64,000 nt of DNA. Source: Labrys sp. WJW (lineage in GTDB: Bacteria; Pseudomonadota; Alphaproteobacteria; Rhizobiales; Labraceae). Shown piece by piece: positions 25,846 to 34,028 of this stretch. Both the position numbers and the translations under genes were made by a program. The notes under the pieces are model-generated. The model saw nothing but the letters and a program-made list of their open reading frames with translations, was not told the DNA's origin and ran no database searches. Numbering within the stretch: position 1 is the first letter of the stretch; each line of letters begins with the position of its first letter. Where the stretch lies: assembly GCF_001676615.1 (NCBI RefSeq), contig NZ_LYXZ01000035.1, positions 113,117 to 177,116 of the forward strand, written 5' to 3'.

Positions 25846-27017
25846 GGCTGCACCATCGGCGTGCGCGAGAGCCGCCCATAGATGAGGTAGAGCACCGTGG
25901 TCGGTACCAGGAGGAAGATGCCGAGCGCGCCGGCCATGCCCCAATTGGCGGTGCCGGTGGCATAGAAGGCGATCACCGAGGAGATCATCTGCTCGTTCGG
26001 GCCGCCGACCAGGGCTGGCGTAATGTAGTAGCCGAGCGCCACCATGAAGACGAGGAGCGAGCCCGAGAGCACGCCCGGCATGGCCAGCGGCAGGAGGACG
26101 TGGCTGAAGGCTCGCAGCGGCGGGGCGCCGAGAGAGGCAGCGGCCGGCATCAGGTTGCGCGGAATGGCGACGAGGCTGGCATAAATAGGCAGCACCATGA
26201 AGGGCAGCAGCACATGCGTCATGGCGATGAGAATGCCGGTGCGGTTGTAGATCAGCGGCAGCGAGGCATCGATCAGGCCGAGTGCCTTCAGCGTCTGGTT
26301 GATCAGGCCGTTCTCCTGCAGGAGGATCATCCAGGCGGCGGTGCGCACCAGCAGCGAGGTCCACAGCGGCAGCAGCACGGCGAGCAGCAGGAGATTGCGC
26401 TTCCAGCCGGTGACGCTGGCCGCCAGCATGGCGAAGGGCAGGCCGATGGCGACGCAGAGCAGCGTGACCTGCAGGGCGATCATGAAGGTACGCAGCATGA
26501 TCATGCGGTTCACCGCCATATCAGCCGGCACATTGGCGATGCTGCCGTCATCGGCGCGCTTGAGATCGACCGCCGCCAGGAGGTTCGCGTCAGTATAGGC
26601 CGGCATCGAGCGTTTCAGCGCCAGCCAGAAGGCGGGCTGCTGCCAGCGCGGATCGATGCCGGCGAGGGGCGGCGGGCTGTTCTCCGGCGCGTTGCGCACG
26701 GCCGTCGCCGTCTTGGGCAGCAGGGTGCGGAAGCCCGCCTGCTGGCTGTTGAGGGCGCGCACGGCATCGCCGAACTGCTCCTGCGGGATCACCGTCCGAA
26801 GGTCCTTGGCGAGCGCCGTCTGGACCTCGTCGGGCGGCAGGCCTTCGCCCTTCCAGCCGGAGATCGCCTCGGCCGTGAGCGGGAAGGCGTGGCGCACGGT
26901 GCCGCCCTGTACGGAGGTGACGATCATCATGCCGAGCGGCCACAGGAAGAAGATGCCGAGAAAGGCGATCAGGGGCAGCACCAGGAGAGCGGCCTTGAGC
27001 CGCGGCGCCGCCGTCAT
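25842..27017 (-). CDS. Polyamine-type ABC permease with large periplasmic insert (PotB-like)
   Basis: This 391-residue permease is about 100 residues longer than usual PotB proteins. After TM1 (LIAFLGIFFLWPLGMMIVTS) there is a hydrophilic stretch of about 125 residues (roughly 45-175) before TM2 (FMIALQVTLLCVAIGLPFAM). By topology the stretch should lie in the periplasm. The EAA loop LMPAAASLGAPPLRAFSHVLLP is normal. It overlaps the ATPase gene and the second permease gene by four bases each. The extra domain might contact the binding protein or the ligand. Confidence 0.9.
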   Translation of the reverse strand: MTAAPRLKAALLVLPLIAFLGIFFLWPLGMMIVTSVQGGTVRHAFPLTAEAISGWKGEGLPPDEVQTALAKDLRTVIPQEQFGDAVRALNSQQAGFRTLLPKTATAVRNAPENSPPPLAGIDPRWQQPAFWLALKRSMPAYTDANLLAAVDLKRADDGSIANVPADMAVNRMIMLRTFMIALQVTLLCVAIGLPFAMLAASVTGWKRNLLLLAVLLPLWTSLLVRTAAWMILLQENGLINQTLKALGLIDASLPLIYNRTGILIAMTHVLLPFMVLPIYASLVAIPRNLMPAAASLGAPPLRAFSHVLLPLAMPGVLSGSLLVFMVALGYYITPALVGGPNEQMISSVIAFYATGTANWGMAGALGIFLLVPTTVLYLIYGRLSRTPMVQP

Positions 27018-28078
27018 GGCAGGACCAGCGTACAGTCGTCGGGTGCGAAGCCGACATGGGCGTCGGAGCCGATGGGGCGGCTTGCCTCGCGCCTGTCGGC
27101 CTTGGCCACCAGGCGGCGTTCGCCGCTCTTGAGGTGCAGGCGGACGTGATCGCCGTGATAGACGTCGTCCTCGACGCGAACAGGCAGCGTGTTGGCCTGG
27201 GCCGGTGCATCGCTCAGATGCAGCCTTTCGGGCCGCACGGAAACCAGCACCGGCGCGCTCGGCTGGGGCGACAGCTCGGTGCGGCAGGAAACGGTCGGTC
27301 CCAAGGCGAGCTCGACGGTCGCCATGCCGTCCGAGCAGGATTTCAGGGTGCCGTCGAGCAGATTGGTCTCGCCGATGAACTCGGCGACGAAGCGCGTGCG
27401 CGGACGGTCATAGAGCCCGGACGGCGTGTCGAGCTGCTCGATCTTGCCGAGATTGAGCACGGCAACCCGGTCCGACATGGTCAGGGCCTCGCCCTGATCA
27501 TGGGTGACGAAGATCACGGTGAGGCCGAGCTTGCGATGGAGCTCGCGGATCTCGAGCTGCATGTGCTCGCGCAGCTGCTTGTCGAGCGCGCTGAGCGGCT
27601 CGTCCATCAGCACCACCTTGGGCTCGTAGACGAGCGCGCGCGACAGGGCGATGCGCTGCTGCTGGCCGCCCGAGAGCTGGGAGGGCTTGCGGTCCTTGAG
27701 GTGGCCGAGGCGAACGAGGTCGAGCGCCTTTGTCACCCTTGCATCGCGTTCCGCCCGGCTGATGCCGCGCATCTTGAGCGGGAAGGCGACGTTTTCGGCG
27801 ATGGTCATATGCGGGAACAGGGCGTAGTTCTGGAAGACCACCCCCATGTTGCGCTTGTAGGAGGGCAGGGTCTCCACGCGCGTGCCGTCGACGAGCAGGG
27901 CGCCGCTGCTGGGCGCCTCGAAGCCGGCCAGCATCATCAGGAGCGTTGTTTTGCCCGACCCGGAGGGGCCGAGCAGGCTGACGAACTCGCCTTGCCCGAC
28001 ATGGAAGTCGAGATTGTCGACGACCTTCATCGTGCCGAAGGATTTGCTGACACCGTCAAAGTGAATGAACGAGTCCAT
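27014..28078 (-). CDS. Polyamine-type ABC transporter ATP-binding protein (PotA-like, second system)
   Basis: This 354-residue ATPase has Walker A GPSGSGKTT, signature LSGGQQQRIALSRAL, Walker B VVLMDEPLSALD, H-loop VTHDQGEA and a C-terminal TOBE domain. I start it at 28078 (MDSFIHFDGVSKSFG); upstream in-frame sequence runs into the palindromic repeat at 28181-28264. It shares a four-base overlap with the PotB-like permease. The ATPase powers uptake for the transporter whose binding protein is encoded 230 bases upstream. Confidence 0.93.
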   Translation of the reverse strand: MDSFIHFDGVSKSFGTMKVVDNLDFHVGQGEFVSLLGPSGSGKTTLLMMLAGFEAPSSGALLVDGTRVETLPSYKRNMGVVFQNYALFPHMTIAENVAFPLKMRGISRAERDARVTKALDLVRLGHLKDRKPSQLSGGQQQRIALSRALVYEPKVVLMDEPLSALDKQLREHMQLEIRELHRKLGLTVIFVTHDQGEALTMSDRVAVLNLGKIEQLDTPSGLYDRPRTRFVAEFIGETNLLDGTLKSCSDGMATVELALGPTVSCRTELSPQPSAPVLVSVRPERLHLSDAPAQANTLPVRVEDDVYHGDHVRLHLKSGERRLVAKADRREASRPIGSDAHVGFAPDDCTLVLP

Positions 28079-28180
28079 CGGATCCGAAAAGCTCCTTCCA
28101 GGCGCGGCGGCCTTTGGGAAGTTGAATGAGCGATGTCCGCAGGGACATCGAGAACGGCCCTGCCGACATGAGCGCAGTCT

Positions 28181-28264
28181 TGTCATGCCCGGGCTTGACC
28201 CGGGCATCCAGTGTCTCAGCCTTGAAAGCGGTCCTGGATTGCCGGGTCAAGCCCGGCAATGACA
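28181..28264. repeat. Palindromic repeat, TGTCATGCCCGGGCTTGACC type
   Basis: The arms are TGTCATGCCCGGGCTTGACC on the left and GGGTCAAGCCCGGCAATGACA on the right, with CCAG / CCTGG inside. This is the common alphaproteobacterial intergenic palindrome. It lies within the transporter operon, between the binding protein and ATPase genes, where it could reduce downstream expression relative to the binding protein. Confidence 0.85.
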
Positions 28265-28309
28265 AAGATTGGTGCCCGGGAGCAGGTGCATGCCGGGGAA
28301 AGGACGGCT

Positions 28310-29359
28310 TTACTGCCCCAGCCAGGCGTTGAAGCGCTTGGTCAGATCCTCGATGTTGTCGTTCCAGAACTCGGTGTCGATGGAGACCGAATCCGTCATG
28401 TTGGCCGGCGAGGTCGGCAGGTCGACGGCAAGGTCGGCCGGCACCGCAGCGGCGGCTGCCTTGCTCGGCAGGCCGTAGGCGATGTCCTGCGGCAGTTTGG
28501 ACTGGTTCTCCGGCTGGCTGGCGAAGGCGATGAAATCCATCGCGGCATCCTTGTTCGGGCTGCCCTTGAGGATGACCCAGCTGTCGACGGCGAAGATCGA
28601 GCCCGGCCACACGCCCTTGAAATGCGTGCCCTCGGTCTTGTTGATGCCGGTGATGCGGCCATTATAGGCCGAGGTCATCACCACCTGGCCCGACTTCAGG
28701 AGCTGGAGCGGCTGGGCGCCTGATTCCCACCAGACCATGTCACCCTTGATCTCGCTGAGCTTCTTGAAGGCGCGGTCGACGCCCTCGGGTGTGCGCAGCA
28801 CCGTGTAGACGTCCTTGGGGGCGACGCCATCGGCCATCAGCGCGAATTCGAGGGCATATTTCGGGCCGCGGCGCAGAGCGCGCTTGCCCGGGAACTTCTT
28901 GGTGTCCCAGAAATCGGCCCAGGATTTCGGGGCTTCCTTCAATTTGTCGCTGTCATAGGCGAGCTGCGTCGACCAGACGATGGCGCCCACGCCGCAATCG
29001 CTGACGGCGCTGTCGATGAACTTGTCCTTGCCGCCGAGCTTGTTCCAGTCGAGCGGCTCGTAGATGCCGTCGGCGCAGCCGATCGCCAGTTCCTCGGCTT
29101 CGACCTGCACGGCGTCCCAATTGGGCGTGCCGGCCTTGACCTTGGCCTGCAGCACGCCGATGCCGCCGTCCCAGGCCTCGTCGAGCACCGGCTTGCCGGT
29201 CTTCTCGGAGAAGGGCTTGAAATAGATCTTGCGCTGGGCGTCCTGGTAGTTTCCGCCCCAGGATACGACGGTGAGGTCGCGCGCCGAGGCGCTGGCGACG
29301 CCGGCAAGGACGGTACCCAAGGCGATGCCTGAGGCAAGAAGGAGATGTCTGAAGCGCAT
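28310..29359 (-). CDS. Polyamine-type ABC substrate-binding protein (second system)
   Basis: This 349-residue periplasmic protein has a Sec signal peptide (MRFRHLLLASGIALGTVLAG, cleavage after SASA). The mature start DLTVVSWGGNYQDAQRKIYF is typical of the PotD/PotF-like solute-binding family 1. ATG at 29359 has GGGGAAG at good spacing; a GTG five codons upstream is less likely. It is downstream of the HisD-like gene on the same strand and upstream of the repeat-interrupted ATPase gene. Ligand specificity cannot be assigned from sequence. Confidence 0.9.
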   Translation of the reverse strand: MRFRHLLLASGIALGTVLAGVASASARDLTVVSWGGNYQDAQRKIYFKPFSEKTGKPVLDEAWDGGIGVLQAKVKAGTPNWDAVQVEAEELAIGCADGIYEPLDWNKLGGKDKFIDSAVSDCGVGAIVWSTQLAYDSDKLKEAPKSWADFWDTKKFPGKRALRRGPKYALEFALMADGVAPKDVYTVLRTPEGVDRAFKKLSEIKGDMVWWESGAQPLQLLKSGQVVMTSAYNGRITGINKTEGTHFKGVWPGSIFAVDSWVILKGSPNKDAAMDFIAFASQPENQSKLPQDIAYGLPSKAAAAAVPADLAVDLPTSPANMTDSVSIDTEFWNDNIEDLTKRFNAWLGQ

Positions 29360-29531
29360 TGCGGTCTTCCCCACTGGTTCGGTCTCTGGTCTGGTTTGCG
29401 TCGCGGTGTCTCTTTCTTAGGGAAAGGACCCGCTTCGTCTGTTGCACGCGGCTCACCACCGCATGGAATTGTCACATCGGAACCCGCGAGGCCGCCGATG
29501 GCAATGGCGGCGCCCGCGTCCGGTGAAAAAA

Positions 29532-30833
29532 TTAGACGCCGATCTCCGCAAGCAATTGCTTGGGAGCGAGGCGCAATGCTGCCGCCCGACGATGGCCCTC
29601 CAGCCCCTCGCTGGCACTCTGCCGGATGGCCGGCGGGCCGACTGCGGCGACACCGCGATCGTCCAGCCACTGATGGGTGCAGGTCTTGAGGTAGGATCCG
29701 ACCCACAGGCCTCCTGTGTAGCGCCCCGCGCCCATGGTCGGCAAGGTGTGGTTGGTGCCGCAGCACTTGTCCGAATAGACCACGCTGGCCGAGACGCCGA
29801 TGAACAGCGAACCGTAGTTGCGCAGCCTGGCCGCGGTGGCGTGGGCATCGCGCGTATGCACCTGCAGGTGCTCGGCGGCGATGAAGTCGGAATAAGCCAG
29901 CATGGCCGCTTCGTCCTCGCACACGACGATCTCGCCATAGTCGCGCCAGGCTGGGCCGGCGACACCCGCGGTGGGCAGGTTGGCGAGCTGGCGCTCGACC
30001 TCGGCCAGGGTTGCTTCGGCCAAGGCCCTGTGCGTGGTGATCAGGCCGACGCGGGTGCGCACGTCGTGTTCCGCCTGGGCCAGCAGGTCGACGGCGATGG
30101 TGACCGCGTCCCCCGTCTCGTCGGCCACCACGAAGATCTCGCTGGGGCCGGCGAGCTGGTCGATGCCGACCTGGCCGAAGACCTGGCGCTTGGCCTCGTT
30201 GACGAAGGCATTGCCGGGGCCGAAGATCTTGTCGACGGCCGGGATGCTCTGCGTCCCATAGGCCATGGCGGCGATGGCCTGGGCCCCGCCGACCCGGAAG
30301 ATGCGATCGGCGCCGGAGAGGTGGCAGCCGGCGATCATGGCTTGGTGGGCGCTTGGCGGCAGGCAGGCGATCACCTCGTCGCAGCCGGCGACCTTGGCGG
30401 GCACGATGGTCATCACCGGCGCCGACAGCAGTGGATAGCGCCCGCCGGGCACATAGGCACCGACACGGGCGATCGGGATGATGCGATGGCCAAGATGCAG
30501 GCCGGGCAGGGCCTCGATCTCCAAAGGCAGCAGCGTGGCGCGCTGCGCCTGCGCAAAAGCACGCACCCGCTCGATGGCGAATTCGGTATCGGCGCGGGTT
30601 TGCGGGTCGAGGGCATCCACGGCCGCCTGGCGCTCGGCGGCACTTACCTCGAAGTGTTCGACATCGACCTTGTCGAACTCGCGCGAATAGTCGTGCAGCG
30701 CCGCGTCGCCGCGTTTGCGCACATCGTCGATGACCTGCTTCACGGTGGCTTCGACGGGGGCATTGTCGGTCAGGGCGCTGCGTCCCGGTGCCTTGATGCG
30801 GGTGATGCGGGCTTGGATGGCGGGGTCAAGCAT
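29532..30833 (-). CDS. Histidinol dehydrogenase family protein (HisD/HpsN-like paralogue)
   Basis: This 433-residue NAD-dependent dehydrogenase of the HisD superfamily has the zinc and catalytic neighbourhood GPSEIFVVADE, LLAQAEHDV, and the Glu-His pair in AAEHLQVHT. The C-terminal motif reads SDKCCGTNHTLPT and continues GAGRYTGGLWVGSY. The GGLWVG ending and the catabolic context resemble sulfopropanediol dehydrogenase (HpsN)-type paralogues more than biosynthetic HisD, and no his genes are nearby. I infer oxidation of a hydroxyl group next to an amine or acid. ATG at 30833 fits the family; it is divergent from the XRE-cupin regulator. Confidence 0.87.
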   Translation of the reverse strand: MLDPAIQARITRIKAPGRSALTDNAPVEATVKQVIDDVRKRGDAALHDYSREFDKVDVEHFEVSAAERQAAVDALDPQTRADTEFAIERVRAFAQAQRATLLPLEIEALPGLHLGHRIIPIARVGAYVPGGRYPLLSAPVMTIVPAKVAGCDEVIACLPPSAHQAMIAGCHLSGADRIFRVGGAQAIAAMAYGTQSIPAVDKIFGPGNAFVNEAKRQVFGQVGIDQLAGPSEIFVVADETGDAVTIAVDLLAQAEHDVRTRVGLITTHRALAEATLAEVERQLANLPTAGVAGPAWRDYGEIVVCEDEAAMLAYSDFIAAEHLQVHTRDAHATAARLRNYGSLFIGVSASVVYSDKCCGTNHTLPTMGAGRYTGGLWVGSYLKTCTHQWLDDRGVAAVGPPAIRQSASEGLEGHRRAAALRLAPKQLLAEIGV

Positions 30834-30879
30834 TGCAGGCCTTTTCTCTAATTCTTTGTTTTGACGCATTTCCTGAATC

Positions 30880-30899
30880 GAGAAGTCGATCGACTTCTC
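30880..30899. promoter_or_regulatory. Perfect 20-bp palindrome, candidate XRE-cupin operator
   Basis: GAGAAGTCGATCGACTTCTC is fully self-complementary. It sits in the 190-base divergent region, 47 bases upstream of the HisD-like start. An outer imperfect dyad (GCATTTCC 30866-30873, GGAAAATGC 30901-30909) surrounds it. The most likely ligand is the adjacent XRE-cupin regulator, which could then control both arms of the locus. Confidence 0.75.
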
Positions 30900-31023
30900 T
30901 GGAAAATGCTTTGGAAAGCGAGATGCCGAAAGACTTGCCGTCATACGCTCCTGGCGCAATTGCCCCCGACGGGCTTGTTCAATATATTCACCACACGAAC
31001 GCTGCGAGGCCGGGGGAGGGACG

Positions 31024-31569
31024 ATGAAGATCGGAGACAAGCTGCGCGAATTGCGCCATCGGCGCAAGCTCAGTGTCAGGGAGGTCGCCCTGCGCTCGGG
31101 CGTGTCGCATTCCTCGGTATCGCTGATCGAGCGGGACCTGATCAGCCCTTCGCTGGACACACTGAGGGCGGTTCTCGATGCGCTCGGCACGACGCTGCCG
31201 GGCTTCTTCATCGATCTGAAGAGTGCCTTGCCGCAGAGCCCCTTCTATCGGGCTGCCGACCTGACCGAGATCGGGCAGCCGGATGCGATTTCCCACCGCG
31301 TCATCGGCCTGGATTATCCCAACAAGTCCATGCTGCTGCTGCACGAGACCTACGCACCCGGTGCCGATTCAGGCGAGGCCTATGCCCATTCGGCGCAGGA
31401 GGGCGGCATGGTGCTGAGCGGTGCCATCGAGATCACCGTCGACGGCAAGGTCGAGGTGCTGGGGCCGGGCGACGGCTATTATTTCGACAGCCGGCTGCCG
31501 CACCGTTTCCGCAACCTCTCGGAGGGACGCAGCGAGATCGTCAGCGCGATCACGCCGCCGACCTATTAG
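31024..31569 (+). CDS. XRE family regulator with cupin domain
   Basis: This 181-residue regulator has an N-terminal lambda-repressor-type HTH (MKIGDKLRELRHRRKLSVRE then VALRSGVSHSSVSLIE, residues about 1-55). Its C-terminal cupin (about 105-178) contains the small-molecule barrel segment GDGYYFDSRLPHRFRNLSEG. This domain pair is typical of PuuR-like regulators of polyamine and amine catabolism. A GGGGGAGGG ribosome binding site precedes the ATG. It is the first gene of the plus-strand arm, followed by kinase and PLP enzyme, and probably responds to the amine substrate. Confidence 0.9.
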   Translation: MKIGDKLRELRHRRKLSVREVALRSGVSHSSVSLIERDLISPSLDTLRAVLDALGTTLPGFFIDLKSALPQSPFYRAADLTEIGQPDAISHRVIGLDYPNKSMLLLHETYAPGADSGEAYAHSAQEGGMVLSGAIEITVDGKVEVLGPGDGYYFDSRLPHRFRNLSEGRSEIVSAITPPTY

Positions 31570-31665
31570 ACAAGAAGCGCCTTGGTCGATTTACCGACCA
31601 TTCCGTGGCGTCCCGCGCTGCCCGGGGTTGCGTTGCCGCCTGAGGGATGGGAGAGGGAGGGTGCC

Positions 31666-32733
31666 ATGGCGCCTCAGCAGACATCGACCGTTCTCTCCAC
31701 GCCGGCTCCGCCTGTTTCCAAGGCGCGTGCCGAGGCCCTCATCCGCGATCACTACGGCCTCGACGCCGAGGCTTTCCCGCTGATCGGCGAGCGCGACAGC
31801 AATTTCCGGCTCCTGGCGCGCGATGGCCACGAATTTCTCCTGAAGATCGTCAACCCGGCTGAAGACGTGTCGGTGACCGACTTCCAGACCGAGGCTCTAC
31901 TGCATATCGCCGGGCATGATGCCGATCTACCGGTGCCGCGGGTCATGCGTACGCAGGCTGGCGAGGCCTATTTCTGGCTGCGCGAACCGGACCAGCAGCC
32001 GCGCCTGGTGCGCGTGCTGACCTATCTGCCGGGCACGCCGCTGGCCAAGCTCGAACGCGGCCCGGCGCTTCGCCGCAATCTCGGTGCCGGCCTTGCCCGC
32101 CTCGACCTTGCCTTGAACGGCTTTGAGCATGCCGGCAGCCCGACCGATCTGTTGTGGGACCTCACCCACGCCCCCAGCCTGCGGCCGCTGGTCGTCCATA
32201 TCGAGGACGAGGAGCGTCGCGCCCTCGTCACCGCCGTGCTGGACCGGCTCGAGGCCCATACGCTGCCCCTGACGGCCGGGCTTCGGACACAGGTCATCCA
32301 CAACGACTTCAATCCCTCCAACATCCTGGTCGGGCCGGGAAGCGCTGGAGCGCTGGACCAGCTCGCCGGCATCATCGATTTCGGCGACATGGTGCGGGCG
32401 CCCCTCGTCAATGAAGTGGGCGTATCGGCCTCCTATCACATCGGCGAGGGAGCGGGCTTCCTGGAGCCGGTCAAGCAGTTCGTGGCCGGCTATGACAGCG
32501 TCCTGCCCCTCGCGGATGAGGAGATCGCCTGCCTGTTCGATCTCATCCGGGGACGCATGACGCTGACGGCCATTATCACGGCCTGGCGCTGCACACTGGA
32601 GCCGGAGAACCGCGACTACATCTTGCGCAATGCCGGCCGGGCCTGGGCGGGGCTGGCAGCGGCACGCTCGCTTTCGCCAAGCCAGGCGGCGGACGAATTC
32701 CACCTTTACCTGAGCAAGGATCGCTCCTCATGA
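31666..32733 (+). CDS. APH-fold kinase, hydroxylysine kinase-like
   Basis: This 355-residue aminoglycoside-phosphotransferase-fold kinase has the catalytic loop VIHNDFNPSNILV (about residues 210-222) and metal-binding IIDFGDMVRAPLVNEV. The N-lobe begins GERDSNFRLLARDG with lysine in EFLLKIV. These motifs resemble the AGPHD1/HYKK group (5-hydroxylysine kinase) and related small-amine kinases more than antibiotic-resistance enzymes. ATG at 31666 has GGGAGGG upstream; the longest frame adds 28 residues. Its stop overlaps the next start by four bases, a tight link to the phospho-lyase-like PLP enzyme. Confidence 0.85.
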   Translation: MAPQQTSTVLSTPAPPVSKARAEALIRDHYGLDAEAFPLIGERDSNFRLLARDGHEFLLKIVNPAEDVSVTDFQTEALLHIAGHDADLPVPRVMRTQAGEAYFWLREPDQQPRLVRVLTYLPGTPLAKLERGPALRRNLGAGLARLDLALNGFEHAGSPTDLLWDLTHAPSLRPLVVHIEDEERRALVTAVLDRLEAHTLPLTAGLRTQVIHNDFNPSNILVGPGSAGALDQLAGIIDFGDMVRAPLVNEVGVSASYHIGEGAGFLEPVKQFVAGYDSVLPLADEEIACLFDLIRGRMTLTAIITAWRCTLEPENRDYILRNAGRAWAGLAAARSLSPSQAADEFHLYLSKDRSS

Positions 32734-34028
32734 CGATGGTCAATGCCTTCGATCCCAGCAACACGGCCGGTTTCGCCGCCGAGGAAGCGGCCCTGATCGA
32801 GCGCCGCCGGCGCGTGCTCGGCCCGGCCTATCGCCTGTTCTACGCCCATCCCGTGCATGTGGTCCGGGGCGAGGGCGTCTGGCTCTACGGGCCCGACGAC
32901 ACCGCCTATCTCGACGCCTACAACAATGTCGCCAGCGTCGGCCATTGCCATCCGCACGTGGTGGCGGCGCTGGCGCGCCAGGCCGGGACGCTCAACACCC
33001 ACACGCGCTACGTCACCGACGGCATTCTCGATTATGCCGAGCGGCTGGTCGCCACCATGCCGGCCGAGATCGCCAACATCATGTTCACCTGCACCGGCAG
33101 CGAGGCCAACGACCTGGCCCTGCGCGTCGCCAAGGCGGCAACCGGCGGCACGGGCGTCATCGTCACGCAGAATGCCTATCACGGCGTGACCGACGTGCTC
33201 GCCCACATGTCGCCCTCGCTCGGCGCGGGGGCCCCGATCGGCGAAACGGTGCGGGTGGTGCCTGCGCCCACATCCGCCGATACGAGCGGCGAAGCCTTCG
33301 CGCAGGGCGTGAAGGCCGCGATCGCCGACATGGCCACGCATAGCATCCGGCCCTCGGCGCTGCTCGTCGACACCATCTTCTCCAGCGACGGCGTCTTCAC
33401 CGATCCGCCCGGCTTCCTGCGCCCGGCCGTTGAGGCCATCCGCGCCGCCGGCGGCCTGTTCATCGCCGACGAGGTCCAGCCCGGCTTCGGCCGCACCGGC
33501 GCCGGCATGTGGGGCTTTGCCCGGCATGATCTCGTTCCCGATCTCGTCACCATGGGCAAGCCGATGGGCGATGGCCATCCGATGGCGGCTATGGCGGCCC
33601 GGCCCGAGCACCTGGAAGCCTTCGGCCGCGAGGTGCGCTATTTCAACACCTTCGGCGGCAATCCGGTCTCCTGCGCGGTGGGCATGGCCGTGCTCGATGT
33701 CATCGAGAACGAAAGCCTGATCGCCAATGCCCGCGATGTCGGCGCGGGGCTCAAGAGCGGCCTGGAAGATCTCGCCGCACGCGATGGCCGCATCGGCGAA
33801 GTCCGCGGGGCCGGCCTGTTCATCGGCGCCGATATCGTCGATGCCAAGGGCGCTCCCGATGCCGTGGCGGCCGCCGCCATCGTCAACGGCCTGCGCGAGC
33901 GCCAGGTGCTGATCAGCGCGACCGGCTTGCATGGCCACAGCCTGAAGATCCGCCCGCCCATGGTGTTCTCGCATGAGAATGCGGCCCTGCTGATCGAGAG
34001 ATTGAAGGCGACTTTGGTGAGCCTGTAG
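32730..34028 (+). CDS. Class III aminotransferase-fold PLP enzyme, phospho-lyase-like
   Basis: This 432-residue PLP enzyme of aminotransferase class III reads YNNVASVGHCHPHVVAALAR, LNTHTRYVTDGILDYAERL, CTGSEANDLALRVA and YFNTFGGNPVSCAVGMAVL. The PLP lysine lies in VTMGKPMGDGHP. These segments closely follow the AGXT2L1/AGXT2L2 group (ethanolamine-phosphate and 5-phosphohydroxylysine phospho-lyases), which eliminate phosphate and ammonia rather than transaminate. It is coupled to the kinase gene by ATGA. I infer phosphorylation then elimination of a hydroxylated amine; ordinary omega-transamination remains possible. Confidence 0.85.
   Translation: MTMVNAFDPSNTAGFAAEEAALIERRRRVLGPAYRLFYAHPVHVVRGEGVWLYGPDDTAYLDAYNNVASVGHCHPHVVAALARQAGTLNTHTRYVTDGILDYAERLVATMPAEIANIMFTCTGSEANDLALRVAKAATGGTGVIVTQNAYHGVTDVLAHMSPSLGAGAPIGETVRVVPAPTSADTSGEAFAQGVKAAIADMATHSIRPSALLVDTIFSSDGVFTDPPGFLRPAVEAIRAAGGLFIADEVQPGFGRTGAGMWGFARHDLVPDLVTMGKPMGDGHPMAAMAARPEHLEAFGREVRYFNTFGGNPVSCAVGMAVLDVIENESLIANARDVGAGLKSGLEDLAARDGRIGEVRGAGLFIGADIVDAKGAPDAVAAAAIVNGLRERQVLISATGLHGHSLKIRPPMVFSHENAALLIERLKATLVSL

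Noticed and set aside
32706..33974. 422-codon frame antisense to the PLP enzyme
   Set aside because: Shadow of a clear class III aminotransferase-fold gene; no domain.
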